A DNA stretch of 64,000 nt from Paenibacillus dokdonensis (GTDB lineage Bacteria > Bacillota > Bacilli > Paenibacillales > Paenibacillaceae), in assembly GCF_004916975.1 (NCBI RefSeq), contig NZ_STGQ01000003.1, forward strand, positions 514,501 through 578,500, written 5' to 3'. Every line of letters begins with the position of its first letter. The stretch's first letter is position 1. The translations under genes were made by a program, and so were the position numbers. This document shows, one piece after another, positions 26,248 to 35,370 of the stretch. Below the pieces are notes generated by a model that did not search any database, was not told where the DNA came from, and saw only the letters and a program-made list of their open reading frames with translations.

Positions 26248-28317
26248 TTAACGGTTACGGTTTGCGTTCATCCTTCTGTACATGAGCATCGCTCCCCCAA
26301 GCACGATCAGGCCAAAGCCTACGAGCTGGAGCGGAAGATGGCTGTCTTCGCCGGTTTTCGGCAGCATGTCCCCGGAAGCAGGATCAGGCTTCATGCCTTC
26401 TCCGGAGCCGTCCGGCGCATTGCCGTCGCCGCTGCCTGGCTGGCCTCCATTGCCGGCATCCGGAGCGCCGGAGCCGTTTGAACCCGGAGCGGATCCATCG
26501 TTAGGTTCACCAGGTTGAGCACTGCCTCCAGGCTCAGCTGGCGTTACAGGCGTGCCCCCGTTTTCAGGTACACCTGGCGTTCCAGGTTCGACCACGATTC
26601 CCGGTACGCTCGGCGTTTCCGGGTTCGGCTGAGGAGTCGCCGGAGGCTGCGGATCCGTTGTCGGCGGCGTCACAGGACCCGGCCCGGTGGATGGTCCGCT
26701 TGGACCTCCTGGAGTCGATGCTCTGTTGTTCGTTTTATCGACCGATACCGGTTCCGTTTGTTCATTCGTAATTTCAAATGCTACCGGCTTGTTGTCCAGC
26801 TGATAACCCGGCGGCGCCTGAATTTCAACAAGTTGATATTTATGAGGCGCCAAGTTCTCTAAGTATAGTTCACCGTTTACGTCGGTCGTTAACTTCGCTT
26901 TATCGATACCTGGAACCACGTTGTATACATAGTTCCCGGCTTGGTCGAAGATGTTCGTTTCTTCTCTTAATTCGAACACAGCCCCTTGAAGCGTTTGGCT
27001 TTTATTCGAATTGTATTTTGTCAGTTTGACCGAACGATCATTCTTTTTGTTCTCGATCGTCACCAGCGTATTCGATTGCTTAATCTGCACCGGAGTTTCA
27101 GCCTGTTCAATAACGTAATCCGCGGCGGCTTTGGTTTCCACCAATGTATATTCGCCATAAGGCAAGTTATCAAGCTCGATTACGCCCTGGCTGTCCGTCG
27201 TTTTCGTGCCTTTAAGATTCTTCGAAGCGTCGTAAAGCTCAAATTCTACACCTTCTAGGAGAACCGAAGGATCTTTCGCATCTACTTTGGTAATGGTGAG
27301 CTTACCATCCGCCCCCCGTGCATTCGTTTGGTTCAAATGTAATATTTGCGTTTGGTTGGCATCAATGGTGACCGTGATCGGCTTCGTATCTAGGACGTAG
27401 TAATCGGGTGCCGTGATTTCAACCAATTCATACGTTCCGGGATCCAAGTCGCCTTTGGCAATCTTTCCATCCACATCTGTCGTTAATGTATCACCGACCT
27501 CCTGCGTACCGGCCTTTCTCAATTCAAACACGGCACCTTGCAGCTTATGCGTCGAATCTGCCGCATCGGATTTGATTAATTCGAACCCGTGACGCAGTAT
27601 TTTGTTCACGATCGTAAAGGATTCTCTCGGGTCTTTGAATAAGATCTGTTTTCCTGTCTCACCCGTATAATCAGGATCCATCAGATAACCTGAAGGTACG
27701 GATACTTCTTTTAATTTGTAAGGCAATCCTGTCGTTTTGTTATTGTATCTATAATCTCGGGTCGTAACGGCTTCCCCGTGCGCATCGGTTTCAAGGGTTT
27801 CGAGCAGAGTCTTTCCGGAGCCGTTATACAGTTCGAACTTCACTCCTGCTAGAGGTTGGTTCAAATCATCCACTTTGACAATTTTGATCTTCCCGCTGCC
27901 TGTCGATGCTCCGCCGCCCGCTCCGGCTAAAGAGACGAGTATACCTTCCTGATTCCCTTGCCCGATTACGGAAGAGGATTTGCCTGCGAATTCTGCTTTA
28001 TTGGTTATCCTTGCACCGCTGTCTGCATTAATAAACGACTGGTATTCCAGGATATAGGCCGTATTCAGTGCCTTCTTGAATGTGATCTTAAAGGTGTTTC
28101 CTGTCACGTCCAGATCATAATCACCTGATCTCAGATTGATGGCTGGACCATCTTTTTTGGATACATCACCGGAATTATCCGCCGTCCGACTCTGGTCTTG
28201 GATTCCCAAATGATCGTTGATTTGCCGATACGTCCATTTTTCCTCTACGTGCAAACGGATTGCCTCCATCTTGAGTTCCTCAGAGTACGTCTTAAACTTT
28301 TGACCTTTTATAGCCAT
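26248..28317 (-). CDS. Chimeric LPXTG adhesin: IS3 OrfA start fused to a truncated Cna/SpaA-type surface protein
   Basis: A 689-residue open frame built from two unrelated parts. Residues 1 to about 42 (KTYSEELKMEAIRLH, KWTYRQINDHLGIQD) are the N-terminal helix-turn-helix of an IS3-family OrfA transposase. From about residue 44 it is a collagen-adhesin-like domain (about 55-140), four Cna-B/SpaA-type repeats (about 140-525), a Pro/Gly-rich wall-spanning stretch (about 530-650), sorting motif LPKTG (652-656), a membrane helix and an Arg-rich tail. There is no signal peptide, so the product should not reach the wall. The start and ribosome binding site come from the IS. Best read as an adhesin gene inactivated by IS insertion plus deletion that stayed in frame by chance. 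The adjacent sortase gene fits the original function. Confidence 0.85.
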   Translation of the reverse strand: MAIKGQKFKTYSEELKMEAIRLHVEEKWTYRQINDHLGIQDQSRTADNSGDVSKKDGPAINLRSGDYDLDVTGNTFKITFKKALNTAYILEYQSFINADSGARITNKAEFAGKSSSVIGQGNQEGILVSLAGAGGGASTGSGKIKIVKVDDLNQPLAGVKFELYNGSGKTLLETLETDAHGEAVTTRDYRYNNKTTGLPYKLKEVSVPSGYLMDPDYTGETGKQILFKDPRESFTIVNKILRHGFELIKSDAADSTHKLQGAVFELRKAGTQEVGDTLTTDVDGKIAKGDLDPGTYELVEITAPDYYVLDTKPITVTIDANQTQILHLNQTNARGADGKLTITKVDAKDPSVLLEGVEFELYDASKNLKGTKTTDSQGVIELDNLPYGEYTLVETKAAADYVIEQAETPVQIKQSNTLVTIENKKNDRSVKLTKYNSNKSQTLQGAVFELREETNIFDQAGNYVYNVVPGIDKAKLTTDVNGELYLENLAPHKYQLVEIQAPPGYQLDNKPVAFEITNEQTEPVSVDKTNNRASTPGGPSGPSTGPGPVTPPTTDPQPPATPQPNPETPSVPGIVVEPGTPGVPENGGTPVTPAEPGGSAQPGEPNDGSAPGSNGSGAPDAGNGGQPGSGDGNAPDGSGEGMKPDPASGDMLPKTGEDSHLPLQLVGFGLIVLGGAMLMYRRMNANRNR

Positions 28318-28392
28318 AAAAAATACACCCCCTAGAATTCATCGGTTAAACCAAGGGGTTTTTCCAATGTCTATTCTAAGGGGTGCACTTCA
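28185..28392 (-). mobile_element. Remnant of the left end of an IS3-family element
   Basis: The outer end is placed at 28392, where the minus strand begins TGAAGTGCACCCC, a plausible IS3/IS150-group terminal repeat. Next come an inverted repeat (CCCCTTAGAAT, then ATTCTAGGGG) that would sequester the AGGGGG ribosome binding site of orfA, the orfA ATG at 28317, and about 42 codons of OrfA. The rest of the IS, including orfB and the right end, is absent; the break with adhesin sequence is near 28190. The IS end lies 20 bases past the sortase stop codon. Confidence 0.7.
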
Positions 28393-28411
28393 CTTCGGAA
28401 CCGCGTGGTTT

Positions 28412-29044
28412 TTAATGTATAATCTTGCCTTTGATAATCAGCCGGTGCGTCGGATTGACCATCGGATGGCAGGTCACGAGCGTAATCTCCTCGTCCTTGC
28501 CGTCGCTTTCGAGTACCCATACGTCCTCAGGTTTTACGATCAGCTTTTCGGTAACGGTATACTCAAAGCGCCGCTCTCCGGTATCCACTTCGATTGTGTC
28601 TCCGGTTTGCAGTTCATCCAGCCGGTTGAAATTTCTGCCGAACGTCCGGTTCCGGTGCCCGGCGATGGCGTAATTTCCGATTTCTCCGGCTGTACCCGTA
28701 TGTTCGATGCTGGCCAAGGCCGTTTTCATGTTTTGCTTCGTGGCTCCATGCAGGATCGGCAGCTTCAGACCGATTTTATCGATCTCGAGCATGCCCTCCA
28801 CCTGTCCTTCCGTACGCGAAGCCGCTGCGGCCAGAGGCTTGACATTCGGTTGGGTCGATGCTCCCTTCACCGCGTCTTTGGGCTCCGTGCCCTCCTCAGG
28901 GCTTTCCACGTTTCGAAAGCTGCTTTCCCACGTCTTCGCCAATCTTTGCTGCTGCGCATTTTCCCTCAGCTCCGTAACCTTCGGATAGCATAACAGAACG
29001 ATACCCGTGATGATGAGCATCAGCGCTCCGATTTTGAATTTCAT
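28412..29044 (-). CDS. Sortase, class D-like
   Basis: A 210-residue membrane-anchored transpeptidase: one N-terminal transmembrane segment (about 5-22), an extracellular linker, then the sortase barrel with His130 (IAGHRNR), catalytic Cys192 (TLVTCHP) and Arg201 (THRLII). It would cleave a sorting signal between Thr and Gly/Ala and attach the protein to the cell wall. The neighbouring LPKTG protein was presumably its substrate but is now truncated. The class D assignment rests on the short C-terminal loop and the TLVTC context and is tentative. It follows the response regulator gene by about 20 bases. Confidence 0.88.
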   Translation of the reverse strand: MKFKIGALMLIITGIVLLCYPKVTELRENAQQQRLAKTWESSFRNVESPEEGTEPKDAVKGASTQPNVKPLAAAASRTEGQVEGMLEIDKIGLKLPILHGATKQNMKTALASIEHTGTAGEIGNYAIAGHRNRTFGRNFNRLDELQTGDTIEVDTGERRFEYTVTEKLIVKPEDVWVLESDGKDEEITLVTCHPMVNPTHRLIIKGKIIH

Positions 29045-29065
29045 CGCGTTCCCTCCTCTCCTGCG

Positions 29066-30199
29066 CTAAGAACCGAGTGAGTTCTCCCTTTCCCATCCCC
29101 AATACCACTCTGCAAGCTCCTTGCCGGGCGTCATGCCGTACTCCTGCAGCAGTACATCCTCCAGCAGCCGAAACAGCCTTCTGACCTCCCCGGGATGGCG
29201 AAGGATAGCATAGACTTTCATCATTCCCGCATAGCCGTCTTCCACGTACGGAAGCTTCTCCATCATCCTTTGGTACAAACCGGTCGCTTCCCCGTACTGC
29301 CCGAGCCCGACATGACACGCCGCCACGTTCTTGGCATGGTCGAGCCACAGCAAACGCATGCGTTCCTGTTCGGGTTCCACCCACGCATACCGATGCTCTT
29401 CCAGAAAATCTCCCGTGTACATTTCCATAATGGACAAATGCTGCTCGAGCGTCTCGGGCGTTACCGGAGGGGCATCACGAAGGCTGCTTTCCCATGTATC
29501 GGCATCCAGCGCGACGGTTCCCCACTCCAGACGGTAGCCTTCATCCTGATACTTGATCTTGATATCCAGTTCATAGGTTTTGATCATCCTGCGGATTTGA
29601 TAGATGGCCGTATGCAGTTGGGTCGTGGCCTTTTTAATTTCGTATTCCGGCCATAACAGGTCCATCAGCGCCTGTTTGCTTACCGTCTTGTCGCGGTAGT
29701 ATAGGAGATAGGCGAATAATTCAGGAGCCTTCAGCGTTTTCCATGGAAAAGAATGCACCTCCCGGTGCTCGTCTATAAAATGCAAACTGCGAAGACAGCA
29801 GAGCGTTACCGAACGAACCGGCGCGCCGGCTGCGGAACCGGACACTCTGTTCATAGTCACGGCCAATCGCGATGCATGCACGGGTTTGAGCAAATAATCC
29901 AGCGCGTTGATCTCGAACGCCTTTATGGCAAAGTCCTGGTAGGCGGTGACGAAAACGATCTGCATAGAAGGGTCCAGCTCCAAGAGGCGCTCCGCCAGCA
30001 CGAACCCGCTCATTTCAGGCATTTCAATATCGAGAAAGGCAAGATCGGGCGCCAGCTCCCCTGCCGCTTCCAATGCGGACGCCGGACTCTGGAAGGATCC
30101 CAGGATGTCCACCTCGGCGTCGAACCCGTCACGCGTCTGCAAAAGCCTTTCCATTTTCCGCAAAGCCAGATGTTCATCATCGACAAGGATTATCTTCAA
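29066..30199 (-). CDS. Response regulator with BTAD (SARP-like) output domain
   Basis: A 377-residue regulator. The receiver domain (about 1-120) has the VDDEH acidic cluster and phospho-acceptor Asp57 (FLDIEMPEMSGF). An OmpR-like winged helix (about 130-225; KTVSKQALMDLLWPEYE) follows, then a BTAD-type bundle of TPR-like helices (about 235-370). The start is a TTG at 30199 with GGGGGAG ten bases upstream. No sensor kinase gene is adjacent. It is the first gene of a unit with the sortase and adhesin-like genes and probably controls surface-protein display. Confidence 0.9.
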   Translation of the reverse strand: MKIILVDDEHLALRKMERLLQTRDGFDAEVDILGSFQSPASALEAAGELAPDLAFLDIEMPEMSGFVLAERLLELDPSMQIVFVTAYQDFAIKAFEINALDYLLKPVHASRLAVTMNRVSGSAAGAPVRSVTLCCLRSLHFIDEHREVHSFPWKTLKAPELFAYLLYYRDKTVSKQALMDLLWPEYEIKKATTQLHTAIYQIRRMIKTYELDIKIKYQDEGYRLEWGTVALDADTWESSLRDAPPVTPETLEQHLSIMEMYTGDFLEEHRYAWVEPEQERMRLLWLDHAKNVAACHVGLGQYGEATGLYQRMMEKLPYVEDGYAGMMKVYAILRHPGEVRRLFRLLEDVLLQEYGMTPGKELAEWYWGWERENSLGS

Positions 30200-30304
30200 A
30201 TTCTATCTCTCCCCCTGGATCGTAGCGGAGCCGCTACTTATCTGTCCTTATTTTAGCAACAAATAGCCTCTAGGGGTACAAGCTCCGACCAATTACCTTG
30301 CAGA

Positions 30305-30550
30305 TTAACCTGTCGTGTTCATCTCCGTATTCAGGGAACAATGCTTCCAATCATCCATGACCATGTATCCCCGGCGGACCAATGCAAAAATCGTATTCGT
30401 CGTGCAGCACCATTCCAGGTCCGAAGCATCCTCCCCGAACGGTATGGCCTCCGCGTAAGTCCAATATCCGCCCTGCTTCCAGCGTACGAGCCTACCGCCA
30501 TGCTTTTGAGCCTGCTCCAGCGCTTCCTCCTGCTTTTCCGATAAATCCAT
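30305..30550 (-). CDS. Small conserved-type hypothetical protein, 81 residues
   Basis: An 81-residue soluble protein starting MDLSEKQEEALEQAQ, with a Trp/Tyr/Cys-containing centre (RWKQGGYWTYAEA, LEWCCTTNTIFALVRRGY). GGTGAAG lies seven bases before the ATG. The pattern of a GGYW core followed by a short helix ending in ALVRRG suggests a real small protein rather than a chance frame. An overlapping frame at 30331-30564 lacks these features. Function unknown. Confidence 0.6.
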   Translation of the reverse strand: MDLSEKQEEALEQAQKHGGRLVRWKQGGYWTYAEAIPFGEDASDLEWCCTTNTIFALVRRGYMVMDDWKHCSLNTEMNTTG

Positions 30551-30712
30551 TGCATCTTCACCACACAGTTTTATAGTTCAAGTCTATTGTTCAAGACCGT
30601 ACTTCAGGCGAGCCGCCCGGGGCAGCCTTCCATTATTCTTCCGATTCTCCGTCGTATCCTATTAAAGCACGGCGCTCTGAATATTTTCTGAACATCAACT
30701 TGTTTTCTCCCA

Positions 30713-30738
30713 GTAAAAAAGAGGGCTTCCGCCCTCTT
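30713..30738 (-). terminator. Terminator after the 907-residue GH2 gene
   Basis: On the minus strand AGAGGGC-GGAA-GCCCTCT forms a hairpin followed by TTTTT. It ends the transport operon. Confidence 0.85.
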
Positions 30739-30760
30739 CTCCGTTATTTTGCTTCCCTAT

Positions 30761-33484
30761 TCAATTCCGGCATTTCTGGATTAACGAATCCACCACCTGA
30801 GTCGCGATCGGATGAATGCCGTATCCGTTCTTCAGCTTCCATGTCGTTAATATCAGGCTGCCTTGCTCGCTCTTCTGCACGAGCAGCGAGCCGCCCGCCT
30901 GCCCGATCCAGCCTTGGAAATATCCCGAGACGATTTCGCTTGTCTCCGTGACGCCTTCATTGCCGAACATATAGACGACTCGGCCGATCGTGCCGCCCAA
31001 TTTGTTATAATTGCTGAATGGCACAATATAGTCCGGATAGAGCCCTTCCATTTCCCAGCCCATCTCATGATGAAGAGGAATGCCTTTAAAATAATCCGGG
31101 TCCACATAATTGAAGGAAGATGTTCGGTCCCAGCTTTCACCCCGTATCAACTCCCGGAACGTAAACTGACCCTTTTCCGACAGCTGGTCTCCGTCCTCCG
31201 CCAAAAACACGACATGGCCTCCACTGCGGTAGTATTCGAGCACATGCTCGTCAAGGACCGAAGTAATGACCGCTTCCGCCTGCTGCAGCTCATCGATCAT
31301 GATCATCCCGCCGGCTGCAAGCCCTGAGCGGAATATTTCGTCCATCCGGTAAGCACAGACATGCACACCCAGAGCTGCAGGCCGAGGTGAAATCGTCAGT
31401 TCCTCCTCATTCACTGCTGCTATTTGATGATCCAGTACCACAGTGAGCTTCAGGGTGAAGAACCCGGACTCAGGTACCTCCGGCACAGTAAAGCAAATCA
31501 CCCCGCGTTTAGCCATAAAGCTGCGGCTTCCCTCCAGCAGAGGAACGCTCCCGGACAAACCCGTACCGGGGATCTCCCATTTCACTTCACCGTTCAGGAT
31601 ACGCTGATCATGATTGGAAATGAGAATATCCCATGCTTGGCTTTCCCCGCACCACAGATTACGGTTGACGCCATCTGCCATGACCACGAGACTGCCGTTG
31701 AAATCTGCTGCGTGATCCATGCCCAGCTTCAGATTTCTCGTGTAATCCATCCAGCCGTTAGTCTCCCACTCGATGTCAGTAAATTCGGTCACGACATATC
31801 CGTTGATTTGCGGCCGTTTCCGCATTTCCTCGATCAGCGATTTGACTGCACGATACATTCTGCGCTGGGAATACAGCGACAGGTTCTCCAAATTTCCGAA
31901 TATCCGCTGCAGCTGATACTTCTCAAAATTCACATAGGCCGTCAGCGGCTTCTTGAAGTCTTCCCGGTGGGTATCATCGCCAAGATTAGCAAACCATGAT
32001 GGTTCTCCTTTATAAAATTCAAGCAGCTTCTCAACGCTCGGCAGCCCCCATACCCCAAACTCAGAAATAATGATCGGCTCACCATTGGGTGCATAACCCT
32101 GCACGTAATTCTGTTCCGGATTACCTGCCATATAGTCATCCAGATCGGATTTCCATTCTTCAATCTGCTCCGGGACAACAAAATAGCGGTGATAATCGTT
32201 GATATCCGTCTTCACGTGAATCCAGCCGGAATTGTCACAGATAAGCCTCGTCGGGTCCAGTGACTTGATTTCCTGATACATTGCCTTTACATACTCCTGC
32301 TTGGCCGTGTCATTCGCCAGATCCCACTCCAGTCCCCATTCCTCGTTGTACAAGGACCAGATAAGTATGGAAGGGTGGTTGAAATCCCTATCAATCATCG
32401 CGCGCAGCTCATCGCTGAAACGCCGTCTGCTCTGCTCCGACCATTTCACCACATTCGGCGGTTCCGCCCAGATCAGCATGCCCATCCGATCCGCCCAGTA
32501 CAGATAGCGGGGAACCTCCACCTTAATATGCTTACGAAGGAGGTTGAAGCCCATATCCTTGGCGTTCTGGATTTCATTGCGGATCCAGACATCCGATGGC
32601 GCGGTATAGATCGTATCCGGGTAAAAGGCCTGATCAAGCGCTCCGCGCATAAACAGTGGCTGATGATTGAGCAGCAGCTGCCCATCGGCAAACTCTATTT
32701 TTCTCATGCCGAAATAGGTGTTGAACTCATCCATAACCCTGCCTTCGGCATCCTTAAGCTGCACCTTCAGGTCATAAAGATGAGGGGCCTGCGGCGACCA
32801 GAGCTGAGCATCTGGAATCGATATTTCATGCCTGATCGCACCACTCACCACGGCTGCGCCGGATTCCGTAACAAGCGGCCTCGGATTAAGATGGCCCGTT
32901 ACCGCAAAGGTCAACACGGCATCCGGTCTGATCTCTCCCACAAGTGACAGCTGTGTCACCGCGAGCCCGCGGTCGATGTCCGGAACGATATGCACCTGCT
33001 GAATGAAGCAGTTCGGACGGGTCTCCAGCATAACCTCCTGCCAAATCCCGCTGATCCGGGTATACCAGCTGCCCTGCTTGCCGATTGGAATTTCCGCATT
33101 ATCCTGCGGATCGAACACGCTGACGGTCAGACGGTTGATTTCCCCTTGTCTAACGCTTGCGGAAACATCAAATTCAAATGGCGTAAACCCGCCTTCATGC
33201 TCACCGATAAACTCGCCGTTCAGCCAAACTCTGGCCTGAAAATCAACAGCGCCAAAACACAGGAACGCCTTCTGACCGGGAGGAAGCAAAAACGCCTCGA
33301 ACTCCTTTTCATACCAAGCCGTCCCGCAGTAATGCACATACTCCTCTTCGCGCTGCCAAATATGGGGTACCTCCACCGGCCGGGATTCTGTCAAGCTTCT
33401 ATCGTACCAGCTCTCGCGCTCCCCCTGCTCCTTGCGGTCAATTCTGAATTGCCATGTTCCGTTTAAACTCAGTTGTTCTCTCAT
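30761..33484 (-). CDS. Large glycoside hydrolase family 2 enzyme
   Basis: A 907-residue intracellular GH2 enzyme: sugar-binding jelly roll (about 1-160), immunoglobulin-like domain (about 165-265), TIM barrel (about 265-590) with acid/base Glu381 in SLYNEEWG and nucleophile Glu475 in IISEFGVWG, then about 310 extra C-terminal residues. The tail has a beta-sandwich and a segment (about 720-900; DEHVLEYYRSGGHVVFLAEDG) resembling a glutamine-amidotransferase-like fold seen at the end of some GH2 enzymes. It ends the operon binding protein, MalF, MalG, GH2, so it probably cleaves the imported oligosaccharide. Substrate cannot be told from sequence alone. Confidence 0.9.
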   Translation of the reverse strand: MREQLSLNGTWQFRIDRKEQGERESWYDRSLTESRPVEVPHIWQREEEYVHYCGTAWYEKEFEAFLLPPGQKAFLCFGAVDFQARVWLNGEFIGEHEGGFTPFEFDVSASVRQGEINRLTVSVFDPQDNAEIPIGKQGSWYTRISGIWQEVMLETRPNCFIQQVHIVPDIDRGLAVTQLSLVGEIRPDAVLTFAVTGHLNPRPLVTESGAAVVSGAIRHEISIPDAQLWSPQAPHLYDLKVQLKDAEGRVMDEFNTYFGMRKIEFADGQLLLNHQPLFMRGALDQAFYPDTIYTAPSDVWIRNEIQNAKDMGFNLLRKHIKVEVPRYLYWADRMGMLIWAEPPNVVKWSEQSRRRFSDELRAMIDRDFNHPSILIWSLYNEEWGLEWDLANDTAKQEYVKAMYQEIKSLDPTRLICDNSGWIHVKTDINDYHRYFVVPEQIEEWKSDLDDYMAGNPEQNYVQGYAPNGEPIIISEFGVWGLPSVEKLLEFYKGEPSWFANLGDDTHREDFKKPLTAYVNFEKYQLQRIFGNLENLSLYSQRRMYRAVKSLIEEMRKRPQINGYVVTEFTDIEWETNGWMDYTRNLKLGMDHAADFNGSLVVMADGVNRNLWCGESQAWDILISNHDQRILNGEVKWEIPGTGLSGSVPLLEGSRSFMAKRGVICFTVPEVPESGFFTLKLTVVLDHQIAAVNEEELTISPRPAALGVHVCAYRMDEIFRSGLAAGGMIMIDELQQAEAVITSVLDEHVLEYYRSGGHVVFLAEDGDQLSEKGQFTFRELIRGESWDRTSSFNYVDPDYFKGIPLHHEMGWEMEGLYPDYIVPFSNYNKLGGTIGRVVYMFGNEGVTETSEIVSGYFQGWIGQAGGSLLVQKSEQGSLILTTWKLKNGYGIHPIATQVVDSLIQKCRN

Positions 33485-33496
33485 GGTTCTCCTCCA

Positions 33497-34336
33497 CTAT
33501 TTGATGCCAGTCATTGAAATGCCCTTAATAATATGCTTTTGAAAAAACAGGAACACCAGCAGGGCCGGAATACTCGCCAGCACATTCGATGCCATCGGCA
33601 CAGCCAAATCCGTCGCAAAAATACTTTGGAACGTCGGAATTCCGACCGGCAGCGTCATCATGGCTGTATCCTGCGCCACCAGCATCGGCCACAGCAGGTT
33701 GTTCCAGGATTGGATAAAAATAAAGATGCTGACGGCAGCCATCGAGCTGCTGGACAGCGGAAAGATGATCCGCGCCCAAATTCTGAAGACGCCGGCTCCA
33801 TCCATTTTGGCGGCCTCCAGCAGCTCATTCGGCAGCTGATCGATAAACTGCTTCAGGATTAAGAAGGCCAGCGGGAGCATCATTCCCGGCCAGATGAGTG
33901 CGTTGTAGCTGTTACCCCATCCCATATCCGTCACCATCTGGAACAGCGGAACGACTATGGATTCCACCGGCACCATCATACCGGCAAGAATAAGCGCAAA
34001 TATGAATGTTTTTCCTTTAAAAGGGATCCTGGATACGGCAAAAGCGGCCCAAGAGCTTAGCAGGACAGTAATCGCTGTCTGAATAACGCCAACAATGACG
34101 CTGTTCAGCGTCCATCTCCACATCATGGCTGTCCCGTCCGGCTTCAGCACCTTCGCAAAGCTTTCCAGGGTAAATGGCGGACCAAACAGCTTGCCAAGCA
34201 CGGTTACCGTGGAGCCCGGCTGCTTAAAGGCGGATATGAGCATCCACAGCAAAGGAGCGATCATGATCACGGCCAGCAAATATCCGAAAATATATGCCCA
34301 CACTTTGGGATCCGTCCAACGTTTCATAGAAGTCAT
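33497..34336 (-). CDS. Carbohydrate ABC transporter permease (MalG/CUT1 type)
   Basis: A 279-residue permease with six transmembrane segments, EAA loop EAAKMDGAGVFRIWA and the end SMTGIK. It is translated 18 bases after the MalF-type gene and 12 bases before the GH2 gene, in one operon. It forms the import channel with the MalF-type subunit; no ATPase gene is present nearby. Confidence 0.92.
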   Translation of the reverse strand: MTSMKRWTDPKVWAYIFGYLLAVIMIAPLLWMLISAFKQPGSTVTVLGKLFGPPFTLESFAKVLKPDGTAMMWRWTLNSVIVGVIQTAITVLLSSWAAFAVSRIPFKGKTFIFALILAGMMVPVESIVVPLFQMVTDMGWGNSYNALIWPGMMLPLAFLILKQFIDQLPNELLEAAKMDGAGVFRIWARIIFPLSSSSMAAVSIFIFIQSWNNLLWPMLVAQDTAMMTLPVGIPTFQSIFATDLAVPMASNVLASIPALLVFLFFQKHIIKGISMTGIK

Positions 34337-34354
34337 GCTGTTCTCACCTCTTCC

Positions 34355-35236
34355 TTAACTTTTGCTCATCAGCAGTTTGTATTGAATCAAAGAAATCAGG
34401 GCAATGATCAGGAACAGTACGAAGGATACGGCGGCCGCATATCCGGTATCCCACTGCTTGAATGCGATTTGATAGATATAATGAACGAGCGGCGTCGTGG
34501 ATGTCCCCGGTCCGCCTTTCGTAATAAGCCAGGTTTGGCCAAACAGCTTAAAGGAAGAGATGGTCTGGAGAATGACCACCAGCGCAGTAACCCCCTTCAA
34601 GGAAGGCATGGTAATAAATCGGAATTTTGCCAAGGCGCCCGCTCCGTCAATGTCTGCCGCTTCGTACAGGTCATCCGGAATTTCCTGAAGGCCTGCCAGG
34701 AATAGGATCATATTGAAGCCGGCCGTCCACCACAGCGTGGCAATCAGAATGGAGAGCCATCCCATCCCCCAGCTGCCGAAGAAGGAGATGCCCATGGTAA
34801 TGCCCATCGAGCCCAGCGTCTCTGCGATAAATCCGGTTCTGGACTGCAAAATGAATACCCAAATGCTTCCGATTACGGAAACGGACAGCATATAGGGCAT
34901 GAAAAAAGCGGTGCGAAGAAAGGTTGTTCCCTTGAGCTTCATATTGACGATAAGCGCCAGCGCAAGGCCCAAAACGACAATGGATGGCGTGGAGATGAGA
35001 ATAAAATACAAGGTGTTCCAAAGCGAGCTCCAGAACTTGTCGTCGGACATCATGTAGCTGTAATTTTCGAGGCCAGCAAACGTTTTTTCCCCACCCATAT
35101 TTCCCTTGGACAGGCTTGTTATAAATCCTTTGATAATCGGATAAATCCAAAACCATAAATAGATCACCATAAAAGGGGCCAAGAAAGCCAAGGCGGCCAG
35201 GTAATTTTTATAGGCATGGCTTCTGTGCTGCTTCAC
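34355..35236 (-). CDS. Carbohydrate ABC transporter permease (MalF/CUT1 type)
   Basis: A 293-residue permease starting at a GTG with AAGGAG nine bases before it. Six transmembrane segments are predicted, with EAA loop EAADIDGAGALAKFR and the TKGGPGTSTT segment. Second gene of the operon; a hairpin at 35312-35356 separates it from the binding-protein gene. Confidence 0.92.
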   Translation of the reverse strand: MKQHRSHAYKNYLAALAFLAPFMVIYLWFWIYPIIKGFITSLSKGNMGGEKTFAGLENYSYMMSDDKFWSSLWNTLYFILISTPSIVVLGLALALIVNMKLKGTTFLRTAFFMPYMLSVSVIGSIWVFILQSRTGFIAETLGSMGITMGISFFGSWGMGWLSILIATLWWTAGFNMILFLAGLQEIPDDLYEAADIDGAGALAKFRFITMPSLKGVTALVVILQTISSFKLFGQTWLITKGGPGTSTTPLVHYIYQIAFKQWDTGYAAAVSFVLFLIIALISLIQYKLLMSKS

Positions 35237-35311
35237 TCCATCTCACTCCTTTAAAAAAACATCTATCGAAGTACTCCCGCAGTAGACGGATATACTCACT
35301 TATCTCTTTTA

Positions 35312-35356
35312 AATAAAGATGATGCGGTGTCGGCATGTTTCTCCTCCCCCGCATCA
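35312..35356 (-). terminator. Intra-operon hairpin after the binding-protein gene
   Basis: On the minus strand TGATGCGG and CCGCATCA form an 8-base-pair stem around a 21-base loop, followed by TCTTTATTT. The weak U-run suggests partial termination or mRNA protection rather than full stop. Confidence 0.55.
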
Positions 35357-35370
35357 CTTCCATTGACTGA

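Noticed and set aside
26490-26700. Low-complexity DNA as a CRISPR or satellite repeat
   Set aside because: It encodes the Pro/Gly-rich wall-spanning region of the adhesin, with irregular repeats and no spacers.
28320-28392. Rho-independent terminator of the sortase gene
   Set aside because: The inverted repeat has a 34-base loop and no U-run at its end; it belongs to the IS end and pairs with the orfA ribosome binding site.
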